A program made the translations under genes and the position numbers. A stretch of DNA of 64,000 nt from contig NZ_JACVAB010000001.1 of assembly GCF_014851585.1 (NCBI RefSeq), positions 1 through 64,000 of the forward strand, given 5' to 3'. The stretch is from Agrobacterium sp. AGB01 (GTDB lineage Bacteria; Pseudomonadota; Alphaproteobacteria; Rhizobiales; Rhizobiaceae). Below, in pieces: positions 17,446 through 29,001 of the stretch (the stretch's first letter is position 1; the number at the start of each line of letters is the position of its first letter). Below the pieces are notes generated by a model. It searched no databases, was not told where the DNA came from, and worked only from the letters and a program-made list of their open reading frames with translations.

Positions 17446-18396
17446 GTGGAAAAACGCGCCCTTGGCCGCACCGGCCTATCCATCGCACCCATTGTTTTCG
17501 GTGGTAACGTGTTTGGCTGGACTGCCGACGAAAAGACCTCTTTCCAGCTTCTGGATGCTTTTTTTGACGCCGGTTTTAATGCCATCGACACGGCAGATGT
17601 CTATTCCGCCTGGGTTCCCGGCCATCAGGGTGGTGAGTCAGAAGCAATCATCGGCAAGTGGTTGAAACAGAGTTCGGTAAAGCGCGAAGATGCTGTCATC
17701 GTCACAAAAGTCGGCTTCGATAATAATGAGCGCAAGACAGGTCTGAGCGCCAAGTGGATAAACGAGGCTGTCGATGCATCGCTCAAGCGCCTGCAGACCG
17801 ATTACATCGACCTTTATCTGGCCCACAAACCGGATGAAGATGTACCGCTTGAGGAGACGCTTGGCGCATTTGCGCGGCTGAAAGAGCAGGGCAAGATCCG
17901 CGCAATCGGATGCTCGAACTATAGTGCCAAACAGCTTCGGGCATCGCTGGATGTTGCCGCACGCACCAACCTGCCACGTTATGATGTGCTTCAGCCGGAA
18001 TATAACCTTTATAATCGTGCCGATTTTGAAGGCCCGTTGGCTGACCTCTGCGTGAAGGAAGATATCGGCGTCATCAACTATTACAGCCTTGCTGCCGGCT
18101 TTCTGACCGGAAAATACCGTGCCAAGGTCGATACGGAAGGTGCTGCACGCTCTTATCGGGTAGAAGGTTACGTCAATGACCGCGGACTGGCTGTACTCGG
18201 TGCGATGGACACAGTTGCTGCCGAAACAGGTGCAAAGCTGGCAGATATCGCTCTTGCATGGTTGTTGCGCAAAAAGGCTGTGACGGCACCGATTGCCAGC
18301 GCCACAAGCCTGTCGCAGCTGGAGAGTTTCAAGCGGGCAACGGACCTGAAACTGACAGACGAAATGATGACGCTTCTCGATAAGGCAGGTGCATAA
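17446..18396 (+). CDS. Aldo/keto reductase
   Basis: This 316-residue NADPH-dependent TIM-barrel enzyme shows the family tetrad: D48 and Y53 (IDTADVYSAW), K88 (VTKVGF) and H127 (YLAHKPDED). It is closest in pattern to the YajO/Tas-like group acting on aldehydes. The GTG start at 17446 has AAGGAG nine bases upstream. Its stop overlaps the ATG of the GNAT gene by one base (TAATG), so the two are translationally coupled. Confidence 0.93.
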   Translation: MEKRALGRTGLSIAPIVFGGNVFGWTADEKTSFQLLDAFFDAGFNAIDTADVYSAWVPGHQGGESEAIIGKWLKQSSVKREDAVIVTKVGFDNNERKTGLSAKWINEAVDASLKRLQTDYIDLYLAHKPDEDVPLEETLGAFARLKEQGKIRAIGCSNYSAKQLRASLDVAARTNLPRYDVLQPEYNLYNRADFEGPLADLCVKEDIGVINYYSLAAGFLTGKYRAKVDTEGAARSYRVEGYVNDRGLAVLGAMDTVAAETGAKLADIALAWLLRKKAVTAPIASATSLSQLESFKRATDLKLTDEMMTLLDKAGA

Positions 18397-18839
18397 TGAG
18401 CCTGCAAATTCGTGATGCCCAACCACAGGATCAGGCCGACTGGCTAAAACTGTGGAGCGATTATCTCGCCTTTTACAATGTTGATCTTGCTGAAGAGGTA
18501 ACGGCTCATACTTGGGCTCGGGTGATGGACCCGGTCTCGCGTCTGTCTATGCGCCTGGCGGTCTTGGATGGGCAGACGGTGGGATTTGCCATTCACCATT
18601 TTCACGACTCCACCTGGGTTAAGACCCCTGATTGTTACCTGGAAGACCTGTTCATCGATGAGACCATTCGTGGCAAGGGTATCGGCCGCGCCCTGATTGA
18701 TGATCTGATTGCCATCAGCAAGGAAAAGGGCTGGTCACGCCTCTATTGGCACACCGATGAAAACAATCAGCGCGCTCGCAAGCTTTATGACAGCTATGTC
18801 GAAAGCGATGGCCATATTCGCTACCGCCTCAAGTTCTGA
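18396..18839 (+). CDS. GNAT-family N-acetyltransferase
   Basis: This 147-residue acetyl-CoA-dependent transferase carries LEDLFIDETIRGKGIGRALI, with the R/Q-x-x-G-x-G/A acetyl-CoA loop as RGKGIG, and the C-terminal NQRARKLYDSY helix. Its length is typical. It is coupled to the aldo/keto reductase upstream. Its stop codon directly abuts the stop of the convergent LysR gene (TGA then TCA), so the two 3' ends share no spacer. The substrate is unknown. Confidence 0.9.
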   Translation: MSLQIRDAQPQDQADWLKLWSDYLAFYNVDLAEEVTAHTWARVMDPVSRLSMRLAVLDGQTVGFAIHHFHDSTWVKTPDCYLEDLFIDETIRGKGIGRALIDDLIAISKEKGWSRLYWHTDENNQRARKLYDSYVESDGHIRYRLKF

Positions 18840-19730
18840 TCAGTCCTTGAAACGGAAGAAGTCGACGAAAGCCCTCAGCGCCGGCCGCATCTGTCGGCGC
18901 GAGGGGTAATAGATATAAAACCCGTCAAACGGCGCACACCAGTCCTCCAGCACACGCACCAGCCGGCCTGCCCTTATGTGGTCTTCGACGCGTTGTTCGA
19001 ACACAAAGGCAAGTCCTGCACCGTCAATTGCAGCGCGGCAAATGAGGTTTTGGTCCGAAAGGATCAGTTGGCCCTGCACATCAACGACCAGTGGTTTTCC
19101 GTCCTTTTCCAGTTCCCATCGATAGATCCGCCCGCTTGAAAAACGACGGCTTATGCAGCGATGGTCCATCAGTTCGCGTGGATGTTGGGGAGCTGGATGT
19201 TTCTCGAAATAACGGGGTGAAGCGACAATGGCGCCGCGCCACGGGCCGCTGGCACGAACGGCAATCATATCGGCTTCGAGATTTTCACCCAGCCGGAAAC
19301 CGGCATCAAATCCTTTGGCGACAATATCCTCAAAACTGTCGTGGGTGGCGACTTCAAGGGAAATGTCGGGATAAAGATCCAGAAACTCACTCAACCGCGG
19401 CATCAGCAATTCTTCTGCTGCAAGGCGCGGCAAGGTCACGCGCAAGGGTCCGGCCGGGCGACCGCCCTGTTCGGCAAGCGTGCTGATGACGGTGTCTATA
19501 TCGCTCAAGGCTGGTGCCAATGTTTCAAGAAGCCGCCGGCCTTCTTCGGTTGGTGAAACGCTGCGGGTGGTGCGGTGAAGCAGGCGCAGGCCAAGGCTTG
19601 CCTCCAGCGCAGAGACGGCATGGCTGATGGCAGATGGCGCAATGCCCAGTTCCGCTGCTGCCTTGCGGAAACTTTTGCCCTCGGCCACCGCAGCCAATAC
19701 GGCCAATTGTGAAAGCTGAACACGATTCAT
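18840..19730 (-). CDS. LysR-family transcriptional regulator
   Basis: This 296-residue regulator has an N-terminal winged helix-turn-helix ([19 protein letters not shown] followed by [14 protein letters not shown]) and a LysR substrate domain of the type seen in PBP2 CrgA-like regulators. It is divergent from an aldo/keto reductase starting at 19846. A perfect inverted repeat overlaps its own start codon, which fits the usual LysR scheme of self-repression and activation of the divergent gene, probably in response to an electrophile or aldehyde. Confidence 0.93.
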   Translation of the reverse strand: MNRVQLSQLAVLAAVAEGKSFRKAAAELGIAPSAISHAVSALEASLGLRLLHRTTRSVSPTEEGRRLLETLAPALSDIDTVISTLAEQGGRPAGPLRVTLPRLAAEELLMPRLSEFLDLYPDISLEVATHDSFEDIVAKGFDAGFRLGENLEADMIAVRASGPWRGAIVASPRYFEKHPAPQHPRELMDHRCISRRFSSGRIYRWELEKDGKPLVVDVQGQLILSDQNLICRAAIDGAGLAFVFEQRVEDHIRAGRLVRVLEDWCAPFDGFYIYYPSRRQMRPALRAFVDFFRFKD

Positions 19731-19750
19731 TGTTCTATTATTTAGAACAA
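19730..19750. promoter_or_regulatory. LysR-type operator
   Basis: TTGTTCTA and TAGAACAA form a perfect inverted repeat with a 5-base spacer, containing a T-N11-A core. It overlaps the LysR start codon (19728-19730) and lies about 96 bases before the divergent aldo/keto reductase. Confidence 0.65.
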
Positions 19751-19845
19751 CCCACGCAGATTTGCAGCGATTATTTTTATCCGCGCATCGTCATATGGTG
19801 TGTCCGTTCCTCAAAGAATATTTCCTTCCTGAAAGGACGGACAAA

Positions 19846-20847
<1,002 letters not shown>

Positions 20848-20856
20848 CAGGCGGCC

Positions 20857-21729
20857 TCAGGCGTGAGTGAGGACACCCTGACGGTAGGCTGAAGGCGTGG
20901 TGCCAACGAGGGACTTGAACACCCGTGTCAAATGGCTCTGGCTGCTGAATCCACAGGCGGACGCGATCTGAGCAATCGGATCGCGTCCTGCCAAAAGCAT
21001 TTTGGCCTGGGAAAGGCGTCTGTGCATCACCCAGACATGCGGGGAAACCCCACAACTGGCGTGGAACATGCGCTGCAGATGAAATTCACTGAGACCGGCA
21101 ATCCCTGCCAGATCATGTAGGGTCAGCGTCTGACCAAGATTGGCATCGATATAATCAATAAGCCGTCGCCGTACCGCTGGCGTCAGGCCACCCTTGATCG
21201 AAGGGAACTTCTTTCCGCCGTAACGCGGATCGGTAAACAGTTGAGTCAATGCGCTGGTCACGGCGGCATCTGCGGCCATCCTATCACTTTGCCGAGTTGC
21301 CCCTGCAATGCGCTGCAAAGCCTTTGCCATTTCAGGCGCATTGTCGAAGGTGGCCTCGGGCAACACCATCAATCTGGCGTCCTGATCGAATATTTCCGTA
21401 TAGAAACGGCGCAGGTCGTCATCCTCTACGTAGAGATGCACAAACTCGAAGGTATCGGTGATTTCCCATTCCGACGAGGCGCCTTGCGGCATGACACATA
21501 AGGCACCCGGCCAACCGTTCACACCGCCATTGTCCAACCGTCGCGTGCCGGTGCCGCCTTGCAGGTAAAGGCTGAATGTGTGACCGTCAGTCCGCTCATA
21601 TTTCATGCGGTCATGCGCATTGCGCCAGATTGCTGCCGAGCGGCCAAACGCCAGATCAATCGCACCAACCACATCTGCGGAAGGCGACGCCTTGAGAAAA
21701 TTGAAAACGGATTGAGGTTGAGCCTGCAT
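20857..21729 (-). CDS. AraC-family transcriptional regulator
   Basis: This 290-residue regulator has an N-terminal cupin-like ligand domain (about residues 10-160) and a C-terminal pair of helix-turn-helix motifs (LAGIAGLSEFHLQRMFHA and IASACGFSSQSHLTRVFK). The ATG at 21729 has AGGG ten bases upstream; an in-frame ATG at 21780 is less likely. It is divergent from an EamA transporter at 21887 and converges with the aldo/keto reductase. It probably activates the transporter gene. Confidence 0.92.
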   Translation of the reverse strand: MQAQPQSVFNFLKASPSADVVGAIDLAFGRSAAIWRNAHDRMKYERTDGHTFSLYLQGGTGTRRLDNGGVNGWPGALCVMPQGASSEWEITDTFEFVHLYVEDDDLRRFYTEIFDQDARLMVLPEATFDNAPEMAKALQRIAGATRQSDRMAADAAVTSALTQLFTDPRYGGKKFPSIKGGLTPAVRRRLIDYIDANLGQTLTLHDLAGIAGLSEFHLQRMFHASCGVSPHVWVMHRRLSQAKMLLAGRDPIAQIASACGFSSQSHLTRVFKSLVGTTPSAYRQGVLTHA

Positions 21730-21886
21730 GATGAACCCTGACGATGAGGCCATTCTACCGAATAGTTTGGGTCCTGTCACAGTCTACGCAACGGTTCAGG
21801 TAAGCCGAGATCATTTCACCGCAAGAATATGCAAGAATGCAGTTCAGTGGCGGCGCATATCTCTCTCGCAATACCGCGAGGACCAA

Positions 21887-22780
21887 ATGGCCAACATCAT
21901 TCTGTTTATTTCCACCGTCGTGATCTGGGGCACCACCTGGATCGCAATTGCCATGCAGGTCGGGCCGGTGCCGGTCCTGGTTTCGGTCTTTTACCGCTTT
22001 GCCACCGCTGCGGTTCTGTTTCTCATCGTCCTGACGGTGATGGGAAAACTAAAAATTCCGGCACTGAAAAACCAGCCCTTCATTCTGGCGCAGGCGTTGT
22101 GCCTGTTCAGCCTCAACTTCATCTGTTTCTACAATGCCGCAAGCTACGTGCCCTCCGGTCTGATCTCGGTGATCTTTTCGCTGGCGACGATCTACAACGC
22201 CATTAATGCCCGGCTGTTTTTCGGCGACAGGATTACCGTCCGCACGTTGGTTGCTGCAGCACTTGGTGCCTCCGGCCTGTTGTTATTGTTTGGGCCTGAT
22301 ATCCTCATCCACTACAATGTCGACACGTGGAAAGGTGTCAGCCTGTCGGCGCTCGGCACGCTGTTCTTTTCCCTCGGAAACATGGTGTCACGCCGCAACA
22401 GCGCGGCCGGCATTACGCCGGCCACAGCTAATGCGTGGGGCATGACCTATGGGGCAATCATTTTGCTGGGTTTGATTGCGGTCACTGGAACGCCGGTCGT
22501 TGCGCCGCCCGACACCCGTTACCTGTTGGCCATGCTCTATCTCGCGGCCATTGGTTCCGTCGTTGGTTTTACCACCTATCTGATGCTGGTCGCGCGCATC
22601 GGATCGTCGCGGGCCGCTTATGCCACAGTGCTGTTTCCGGTGGTCGCGCTGTCGCTGTCGACGCTTTATGAAGGGTATCAGTGGACTTTGCTCGGTGGCA
22701 TTGGCCTGCTGCTCACGCTGGCCGGCAATGTGGTGATCTTTGCAAAACAACCTGCGCCCCGAAAAACGTCGACGGCTTGA
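21887..22780 (+). CDS. EamA/DMT-family transporter
   Basis: This 297-residue inner-membrane protein has about ten transmembrane helices in two EamA repeats (first motif VIWGTTWIAIAM; FYNAASYVPSGLISVIFS at the end of repeat one). The ATG at 21887 follows GAGGA; the open frame begins further upstream but lacks a ribosome site. It is divergent from the AraC regulator, which probably controls it. The transported compound is not evident. Confidence 0.92.
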   Translation: MANIILFISTVVIWGTTWIAIAMQVGPVPVLVSVFYRFATAAVLFLIVLTVMGKLKIPALKNQPFILAQALCLFSLNFICFYNAASYVPSGLISVIFSLATIYNAINARLFFGDRITVRTLVAAALGASGLLLLFGPDILIHYNVDTWKGVSLSALGTLFFSLGNMVSRRNSAAGITPATANAWGMTYGAIILLGLIAVTGTPVVAPPDTRYLLAMLYLAAIGSVVGFTTYLMLVARIGSSRAAYATVLFPVVALSLSTLYEGYQWTLLGGIGLLLTLAGNVVIFAKQPAPRKTSTA

Positions 22781-22814
22781 AACGTCTGCCGCAACAATAG
22801 CCAACCAAAACAAA

Positions 22815-22836
22815 AAGGCCCGCTTTCGCGGGCCTT
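22815..22836 (-). terminator. Rho-independent terminator of the pheST transcript
   Basis: A perfect 9-bp stem (AAGGCCCGC/GCGGGCCTT) with a 4-nt loop is followed on the minus strand by TTTGTTTTGG. It lies 24 bases past the pheT stop and also faces the EamA gene from the other side. Confidence 0.85.
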
Positions 22837-22859
22837 GATCGTTTAAAATCAATGCTGTC

Positions 22860-25283
22860 TTAGGCGCGCAGCACGCCGCCGGTTGTCTTTTCGACATTGC
22901 CGACGATCTTGGCAGTCAGCGCTTCGAAATCCTCATCCGTCAGGGTCTTGTCGACCGGCTGGATCTGAACTTCGATTGCGATGGACTTCTTGTTTTCGCC
23001 AACGGATGCGCCTTCGAAAATATCGAACACGTTCACTCCGGTCACCAGCTTGCGGTCCGCGCTTGTTGCAGCCTTGATGATCGCGCCGGCTTCCACCGAC
23101 TTGTCGACCACAAAAGCAAAGTCGCGCTTCACAGCCTGGAATGGCGAAAGCTCAAGCGCCGGCTTGGTGCGCGTGGCCTTCTTTTTTGGCTCTGCCATGG
23201 CATCGAGATAAATCTCGAAACCGGCATAGACGCCCGATACGTCGAGTTCACCAAGTGTTTTCGGATGGAATTCACCGAAGTAACCAAGAACGATTTTTGG
23301 TCCCATCTTGATGGTGCCGGAACGGCCAGGATGATACCAGTCCGGTCCGCCAGCCTCGATCTGCACATTGGCCATTGGCAGGCCGCAGGCCTCGATCACT
23401 GCCAGCGCATCAGCCTTGGCGTCATAAACGTCAACCGGCTTGCCGCCACCCTTCGCTGCATTGGACCACATGCGGCCGGAGCCGGACAGCGATGCTGTGC
23501 CGCGACGAACGCCGCCAGCAACACGACGCTGACCGTCCGGCGTGTCGTTTTCATAGGTGCCGGACACTTCGAAGATGGCCACGTCGCCATAACCCTTGTC
23601 GGCATTACGCTGAGCGGCGGTCAACAGACCTGGCAGCAGTGAAGGCCGCATATCGGACATGTCGGCCGCAATAGGGTTGGCAAGCTTCAGGGCAGGCGAT
23701 CCGCCACCAAACAGCTTGGCCTGTGCTTCGGGAATGAACGACCATGTCACGGCTTCGAGCATGCCACGGCTGGCCAATGCGCGGCGCGCGGTGCGCGTGC
23801 GAATTTGCAGCGTCGTCAGGATACGGCCGTTGACGGCACCAAGGCTTTCCAGTGGCTGTGGCTTGATGTTGTCCACGCCATGGATACGCATGACCTCTTC
23901 AACCAGATCGGCTTTGCCTTCCACGTCTGGACGCCATGATGGAACTGAAACACTAACGCGCTCACCCGAACCTTCAATGCCAAAACCAAGCCCCTTGAGG
24001 ATCTCAAGGCTTTCTTGCGTCGAAACGTCGAGACCGGTAAGGCGCTTGACCTCAGACAGCGGGAAGTCAACGAACTTGGGTTCAAAACCCTTGTAACCAA
24101 CGATCTTGGCTTCACCCGCTGTGCCTCCGCACAGTTCCAAAACCAGTTCCGTGGTGCGCTCAAGGCCCGGAACCATATATTCCGGGTCGACACCGCGTTC
24201 GAAACGATAACGGGCATCGGTGATGATGCCGTGTGTACGACCGGTCTTGGCTATGTTGATCGGGTCCCACAGAGCCGATTCAATCAGCACGTCTGTAGTG
24301 TTCTCATCGCAGCCGGAATGTTCGCCGCCCATGATGCCACCGATGGATTCCAGACCATTGTCATCAGCGATGACAATGTTGGCGGGACCAAGCTTGTATT
24401 CTCGCTGGTCAAGCGCCAGGATAGTTTCACCTTCCTGAGCGCGACGGACCACCAGATTACCCTTGACCTTTGCAGCGTCAAACACGTGCATCGGACGGCC
24501 CTGATCGAAAGTCATGTAGTTGGTGATATCAACCAGCGCGTTGATCGGGCGCAGGCCAATCGCCATCAGGCGCTGCTGCATCCATTTTGGGCTGGGGCCA
24601 TTTTTCACGCCACGGACGATGCGTAGGGAGAAGCCGGGGCAAAGGGCCGCGTCTTCCAGATCCAGCTTTACGTCGACCGGTGTCAGGCCCTCGACCTTGA
24701 AAGCCGGTGCCGGTTTTGTCTTCAGCGTGCCAAGGCCGGATGCGGCCAGATCGCGGGCAATACCGTAGATCGACGTGCAGTCCGGACGGTTTGGCGTCAG
24801 GTTGATTTCGATAACCGGGTCATCAAGACCGGCATAGGCTGCGAAGGATGTGCCGATTGGCGCATCTTCCGGTAGATCGATAATACCATTATGGTCGTCG
24901 GAGATGTTGAGTTCCTTTTCGGAGCACATCATGCCGTGGCTATCCACGCCGCGAATTTTGCCAACCGAAAGGGTCACATCGATACCCGGAACATAGGTGC
25001 CTGGACGTGCCAGTGCACCGACAAGACCGGCGCGCGCGTTTGGTGCACCGCAGACGATCTGAACCGGCTTGCCGTCACCGGCATCAACGCTCAATACCTT
25101 GAGGCGGTCTGCCTCTGGGTGTTTTTCAGCCGTCAGAACCTTGGCAATAACGAAGGGCTTATAGGCCGCCTTGTCATCCACGTCTTCAACCTCAAGACCG
25201 ATGGCTGTCAGGCGCTCGCAGATTTCATCAAGCGTGGCATCGGTTTCAAGATGCTCTTTCAGCCAGGAGAGTGTGAATTTCAT
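22860..25283 (-). CDS. pheT: Phenylalanyl-tRNA synthetase beta subunit
   Basis: This 807-residue subunit is the full-length bacterial form. It has an EMAP/tRNA-binding domain (about 40-150), B3/B4 editing domain (about 210-390), B5 domain, catalytic-like core, and C-terminal FDX-ACB anticodon-binding domain. Recognisable pieces are [10 protein letters not shown], the [11 protein letters not shown] stretch before B5, and [17 protein letters not shown]. It pairs with PheS as an alpha2beta2 enzyme and clears Tyr-tRNA(Phe). Only 12 bases separate it from pheS upstream. A clear terminator follows. Confidence 0.98.
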   Translation of the reverse strand: MKFTLSWLKEHLETDATLDEICERLTAIGLEVEDVDDKAAYKPFVIAKVLTAEKHPEADRLKVLSVDAGDGKPVQIVCGAPNARAGLVGALARPGTYVPGIDVTLSVGKIRGVDSHGMMCSEKELNISDDHNGIIDLPEDAPIGTSFAAYAGLDDPVIEINLTPNRPDCTSIYGIARDLAASGLGTLKTKPAPAFKVEGLTPVDVKLDLEDAALCPGFSLRIVRGVKNGPSPKWMQQRLMAIGLRPINALVDITNYMTFDQGRPMHVFDAAKVKGNLVVRRAQEGETILALDQREYKLGPANIVIADDNGLESIGGIMGGEHSGCDENTTDVLIESALWDPINIAKTGRTHGIITDARYRFERGVDPEYMVPGLERTTELVLELCGGTAGEAKIVGYKGFEPKFVDFPLSEVKRLTGLDVSTQESLEILKGLGFGIEGSGERVSVSVPSWRPDVEGKADLVEEVMRIHGVDNIKPQPLESLGAVNGRILTTLQIRTRTARRALASRGMLEAVTWSFIPEAQAKLFGGGSPALKLANPIAADMSDMRPSLLPGLLTAAQRNADKGYGDVAIFEVSGTYENDTPDGQRRVAGGVRRGTASLSGSGRMWSNAAKGGGKPVDVYDAKADALAVIEACGLPMANVQIEAGGPDWYHPGRSGTIKMGPKIVLGYFGEFHPKTLGELDVSGVYAGFEIYLDAMAEPKKKATRTKPALELSPFQAVKRDFAFVVDKSVEAGAIIKAATSADRKLVTGVNVFDIFEGASVGENKKSIAIEVQIQPVDKTLTDEDFEALTAKIVGNVEKTTGGVLRA

Positions 25284-25295
25284 CGTCTTTTCTCC

Positions 25296-26378
25296 TTACT
25301 GGCTCAAGCCGCCGAACAGGGTCGGGATGTCGAGAGGGCGGAAGCCATAGTGGTTCATCCAGCGAACGTCGGCGTTGAAGAAGTCACGCAGATCAGGCAT
25401 GCCGTATTTCAGCATGGCAATGCGGTCGAGGCCCATGCCCCAGGCAAAGCCCTGATATTCGTCCGGATCCAGTCCGCCGGCGCGCAATACATTGGGATGT
25501 ACCATGCCGCAGCCGAGAATTTCCATCCAGTCCTTGCCTTCGCCGAACTTAACGATCGGGCCGGAGCGGTCGCACTGGATATCCACCTCGAAAGACGGCT
25601 CCGTGAACGGGAAGAATGACGGGCGGAAGCGCATCACAACGCTGTCGACTTCGAAGAAGGTCTTGCAGAACTCTTCCAAAATCCAGCGCAGATTGCTGAC
25701 ATTTGCCTTTTTGTCGATCACCAGGCCTTCGACCTGATGAAACATCGGCGAATGGGTGGCGTCAGAGTCCTGACGGTAGGTCTTGCCCGGAATGACGATG
25801 CGGATCGGCGGCTTTTGGGCCTCCATCGTACGCACCTGGACTGGCGAGGTATGCGTGCGCAGAACCTTGCGCTCGCCCTTGTCATTCGCAGGCAGGAAAA
25901 AGGTGTCGTGCATTTCGCGGGCCGGGTGGCCTTCCGGGAAATTCAGAGCCGTGAAGTTGTAATAGTCCGTTTCGATATCCGGACCTTCGGCAATCGAGAA
26001 ACCCATATCGGCAAAAATCGCGGTGATCTCATCAACGATCTGGCTGATCGGATGGATGCGGCCACGCTCGGCAGGGGACTGACGAACAGGCAGGCTGACA
26101 TCGACTGTTTCCGCTTTCAGGCGGGCCGTGATGGCTGCATCTTTTAGTTCGCTCTTGCGTGCAGTGATAAAGTCGGTGACTTCATTCTTCAGCTGGTTGA
26201 TAGCCGCGCCGCGTGTCTGGCGCTCTTCCGGTGTCATTGTGCCCAAGGTTTTGAGAAGTTCGGAAACCGAACCCTTCTTGCCCAGCGCCGAAACACGCAC
26301 AGCTTCAATGCTTGCCTCATCACCGGCTGCGGCGATCTCCGACATCAATTGCGATTTCAAAGTATCAAGTTCAGTCAT
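25296..26378 (-). CDS. pheS: Phenylalanyl-tRNA synthetase alpha subunit
   Basis: This 360-residue class II catalytic subunit begins with a coiled-coil tRNA-binding domain (residues 1-85). Motif 2 ([16 protein letters not shown]) and motif 3 ([17 protein letters not shown]) are clear. Its start codon lies inside the end of the upstream kinase-like gene (8-base overlap), so the three genes form one operon: kinase-like, pheS, pheT. No Phe-rich leader peptide is visible upstream. Confidence 0.98.
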   Translation of the reverse strand: MTELDTLKSQLMSEIAAAGDEASIEAVRVSALGKKGSVSELLKTLGTMTPEERQTRGAAINQLKNEVTDFITARKSELKDAAITARLKAETVDVSLPVRQSPAERGRIHPISQIVDEITAIFADMGFSIAEGPDIETDYYNFTALNFPEGHPAREMHDTFFLPANDKGERKVLRTHTSPVQVRTMEAQKPPIRIVIPGKTYRQDSDATHSPMFHQVEGLVIDKKANVSNLRWILEEFCKTFFEVDSVVMRFRPSFFPFTEPSFEVDIQCDRSGPIVKFGEGKDWMEILGCGMVHPNVLRAGGLDPDEYQGFAWGMGLDRIAMLKYGMPDLRDFFNADVRWMNHYGFRPLDIPTLFGGLSQ

Positions 26379-27249
26379 CTTTTCCTGCCTCGCCGGGATA
26401 TGTTCCAGCGGCTTGCGGTTTCACAGCATTCTTCAGATAGTCGGTCGCCATGATAAAGCGTCGCAGATCACTACCCATCCGCACGCGCCCGATCAACCGG
26501 GCAAGCGGTAAAAATCGCGCAAGAACGGTCACCAGACGCTGCAATTCTTGAACGGTGGCGGCAGGGGCCTGCTTCCGCCACAGGCGGAAGGCTTCATCAC
26601 AGGTTTTTTGTTGTTCGACGGAGCGGGTCGCAACGATCAGAAACAGCAGCCACAGATCGCGGGCCTGCGCAGATTCAAGCGGCATGACAGCTTCCGGCTC
26701 TTCTTCGAAATCCATGAAGCCGATGCGGCCGTCACGCAGGAAGAAATCGCGCACATGTGGGCGTCCATGGCACAGACCGGTGGCATGCAGTGCGCCAAGC
26801 GCTTCTGTTGCCTTGACCAGCAGTGCGTCATTTTCTGCCGGAGAGGCGTTTTTCAAACCCTTGAGCATGACCTCGACGGTCGGGCCGACATCACCAAGCA
26901 CAATTGCGGTATCGGACGCATAGACAATCTCTGCAACAGGAAAGCCCTTTTCGGCAAAACGCTCCATGCGACGGATTTCCCGCGCCATCATGGCGGCAGG
27001 TTTGAGAAGTGGTGACGGCTTGAGAAATGAATAGGGCAGGAGTTTTGCCAGGAAAGCCTGCAGCGAAATCCACCAGGAGGAATTCTCCGTTCCCTGACGT
27101 TTGATCCAGACGGCGCCGCTGTCAAGCTCAAGCCGCTGGATGCGCCGGTCACTGGCCAGAAGTGCCTGCATAAGGGCGGCAATATCCGTATCTTTCAGCG
27201 TGACGCGGAACCCACGCTTTTTCGTGTCCATATCCGTTGCATTTAACAT
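26371..27249 (-). CDS. Protein-kinase-fold protein, lipopolysaccharide-kinase-like
   Basis: This 292-residue protein looks like a degenerate small kinase of the WaaP/KdkA/RIO type. It has a candidate ATP Lys (VWIKRQ, K50), a catalytic loop [12 protein letters not shown] (H161, D168) and a metal-binding DFE in FMDFEEEPE (D180). Family members phosphorylate heptose or Kdo in lipopolysaccharide core, or proteins. GGAGG lies three bases before the ATG. Its last eight bases overlap pheS, so it is translated with the tRNA synthetase genes. Activity and target are unknown; the glycine-rich loop is not obvious. Confidence 0.65.
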   Translation of the reverse strand: MLNATDMDTKKRGFRVTLKDTDIAALMQALLASDRRIQRLELDSGAVWIKRQGTENSSWWISLQAFLAKLLPYSFLKPSPLLKPAAMMAREIRRMERFAEKGFPVAEIVYASDTAIVLGDVGPTVEVMLKGLKNASPAENDALLVKATEALGALHATGLCHGRPHVRDFFLRDGRIGFMDFEEEPEAVMPLESAQARDLWLLFLIVATRSVEQQKTCDEAFRLWRKQAPAATVQELQRLVTVLARFLPLARLIGRVRMGSDLRRFIMATDYLKNAVKPQAAGTYPGEAGKDD

Positions 27250-27416
27250 AAGCCTCCGATCGTCGCGTTATGCTGGCGATCCTCCCTGTTTCATGTGCAG
27301 AGCGGCGAGAGATGAACTGGATTAAGTTCCGTCGCTCCAAGCTGTCATTGGGCATCAGATCGAGAACCGCTGGGCGTTTTCGGTCCAATGCTCCGGACGC
27401 ATGTCATCGAAAGAAA

Positions 27417-27447
27417 AAACCCGCGCCGGATGAACCGGCGCGGGTTT
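27417..27447 (-). terminator. Rho-independent terminator after rplT
   Basis: A perfect 13-bp stem (AAACCCGCGCCGG/CCGGCGCGGGTTT) with a 5-nt loop, then TTTCTTT on the minus strand. It ends the rpmI-rplT transcript 28 bases after rplT. Confidence 0.9.
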
Positions 27448-27475
27448 AATAAGAACGAAGATGTTCAGCGCCGTA

Positions 27476-27880
27476 TTAGTTTACAGCAGCTTCAAACTCG
27501 TTTTTCGTACCGGCTTCCTTGAGGTACTCGAGAGCCTTCTTGGAAGCGTCTACGAGTGCGCCGAACGTTGCCGGCTCATGGATTGCCAGGTCAGACAGAA
27601 CCTTGCGGTCGACTTCGATGCCAGCCTTGTTCAGGCCGTCGATGAAGCGGCCGTAGGTCAGGCCGGATTCGCGAACAGCAGCGTTGATGCGCTGGATCCA
27701 GAGAGCGCGGAAGTTGCGCTTCTTGACGCGGCGGTCACGTGTTGCATACTGTCTGGACTTGTCGACAGCAGCCTTAGCTGTACGGATAGTATTCTTGCGA
27801 CGACCGTAAAAGCCCTTAGCGGCCTTGAGTGTCTTGGTGTGCTTGGCGCGGGAAGTAACGCCACGTTTTACGCGAGCCAT
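27476..27880 (-). CDS. rplT: 50S ribosomal protein L20
   Basis: This 134-residue basic protein begins [16 protein letters not shown] and contains [20 protein letters not shown], both standard L20 sequence. It binds 23S rRNA and is essential early in 50S assembly. In E. coli it also represses its own operon; no obvious rRNA-mimicking leader is seen here. AAGGAG precedes the ATG. It lies 40 bases downstream of rpmI. The C-terminal extension is typical of alphaproteobacteria. Confidence 0.98.
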   Translation of the reverse strand: MARVKRGVTSRAKHTKTLKAAKGFYGRRKNTIRTAKAAVDKSRQYATRDRRVKKRNFRALWIQRINAAVRESGLTYGRFIDGLNKAGIEVDRKVLSDLAIHEPATFGALVDASKKALEYLKEAGTKNEFEAAVN

Positions 27881-27920
27881 ATCATGATCTCCTTAAAGTG
27901 TCCAAATACGCGGAAAAGTC

Positions 27921-28124
27921 TTAGAGACCGTTCGGCAGGTAGTTCTTGACGACTTTCTTGCCGTCAGGCTCGGCGAGAACCATGGTTCCGCGCGCGTCGC
28001 GAATGAACTTATTGGAACGCTTGATCATGCCGTGGCGCTTGCCAGCAGCGGCTGCAACGACTTTGCCGGTTGCGGTGATTTTGAACCGCTTCTTGGCAGC
28101 CGATTTAGTCTTCATCTTGGGCAT
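27921..28124 (-). CDS. rpmI: 50S ribosomal protein L35
   Basis: This 67-residue basic protein begins [15 protein letters not shown], the L35 signature, and ends VKNYLPNGL. The ATG at 28124 has GGAG nine bases upstream; a longer reading from 28199 is not supported. It is followed by rplT and preceded by infC with a terminator between, so rpmI-rplT probably also has its own promoter in the 160-base gap. Confidence 0.97.
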   Translation of the reverse strand: MPKMKTKSAAKKRFKITATGKVVAAAAGKRHGMIKRSNKFIRDARGTMVLAEPDGKKVVKNYLPNGL

Positions 28125-28264
28125 TTTGCTACTCCGTTTTTTGTATCGAAACTGGCGGATGAGGCCTTGTTTCAAGCTATTCTGGAACGGCCTCGGCATG
28201 CCCTGCCGGACCGTTCGGACGCGCGCTTATAACCGCAGTCGGCCAAAAGCGCAACTCTTTATAA

Positions 28265-28282
28265 AAAGCCCTGTCAGGCTTT
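28265..28282 (-). terminator. Terminator directly after infC
   Basis: On the minus strand AAAGCC, a 6-nt loop and GGCTTT are followed by TTAT; the stem begins one base after the infC stop codon. It would separate infC from rpmI-rplT, at least in part. Confidence 0.7.
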
Positions 28283-28283
28283 A

Positions 28284-28820
28284 TTATTTGGGGGCGAGAA
28301 CCATCATCATCTGACGGCCTTCGAGTTTCGGCTCGGCTTCTACCTTGGCAATCGCCAATGTGTCTTCCTTAACCTGCAAAAGAAGCTTCATGCCGAGTTC
28401 CTGGTGCGCCATTTCACGGCCACGGAACTTCAAGGTCACTTTCACCTTGTCGCCTTCTTCGAAGAAACGGCTGATAGCCTTCATCTTCACCTCATAGTCA
28501 TGGGTGTCGATGTTGGGGCGCATCTTGATTTCTTTGACTTCGACAATCTTCTGCTTCTTGCGAGCTTCAGCGGCCTTTTTCTGGGTCGAGTACTTCAGTT
28601 TGCCGAGATCGAGAATCTTGCATACCGGCGGTTCGGCGTTCGGCGAAATCTCAACGAGATCGAGACCGGCCTCCTCTGCCAGTTTCAGGGCCTGATCCGT
28701 CGGCATCGGGCCGAGGTTTGTGCCTTCTTCATTGATGAGCTGAACGCGGGGAACCCGAATTTCCCGGTTGGAGCGCGGGCCCTCCTTGACGGGGGCATCG
28801 GCTTTGAAAGGTCTGCGAAT
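28284..28820 (-). CDS. infC: Translation initiation factor IF-3
   Basis: This 178-residue protein binds the 30S subunit and checks initiator tRNA and start codon. It has an N-terminal domain ([13 protein letters not shown]...) and a C-terminal domain ([30 protein letters not shown]). The proposed start is ATT at 28820: AGGAG lies nine bases upstream, and homologues begin with the RRPFKADAP-type sequence found here. The ATG at 28862 lies upstream of that ribosome site. An ATT start is known for E. coli infC, where IF-3 discriminates against it and so limits its own synthesis. Confidence 0.93.
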   Translation of the reverse strand: MRRPFKADAPVKEGPRSNREIRVPRVQLINEEGTNLGPMPTDQALKLAEEAGLDLVEISPNAEPPVCKILDLGKLKYSTQKKAAEARKKQKIVEVKEIKMRPNIDTHDYEVKMKAISRFFEEGDKVKVTLKFRGREMAHQELGMKLLLQVKEDTLAIAKVEAEPKLEGRQMMMVLAPK

Positions 28821-29001
28821 GGTCGTATTCTCCTGAACTGTTTTCCGGATTGGCTGCGGCAATGACCTCCTGCCGAAGCAAATGGCGGAAATGTCGTGAT
28901 TGCCGTGGCGAAGTCAATAGCATAAGTGCTGGAAAAAATCACCACTTGTCGCGGTTTTTGCGAATCTGCTCTACAAGACGTCAAAATCGAGGAGTGCAGG
29001 C

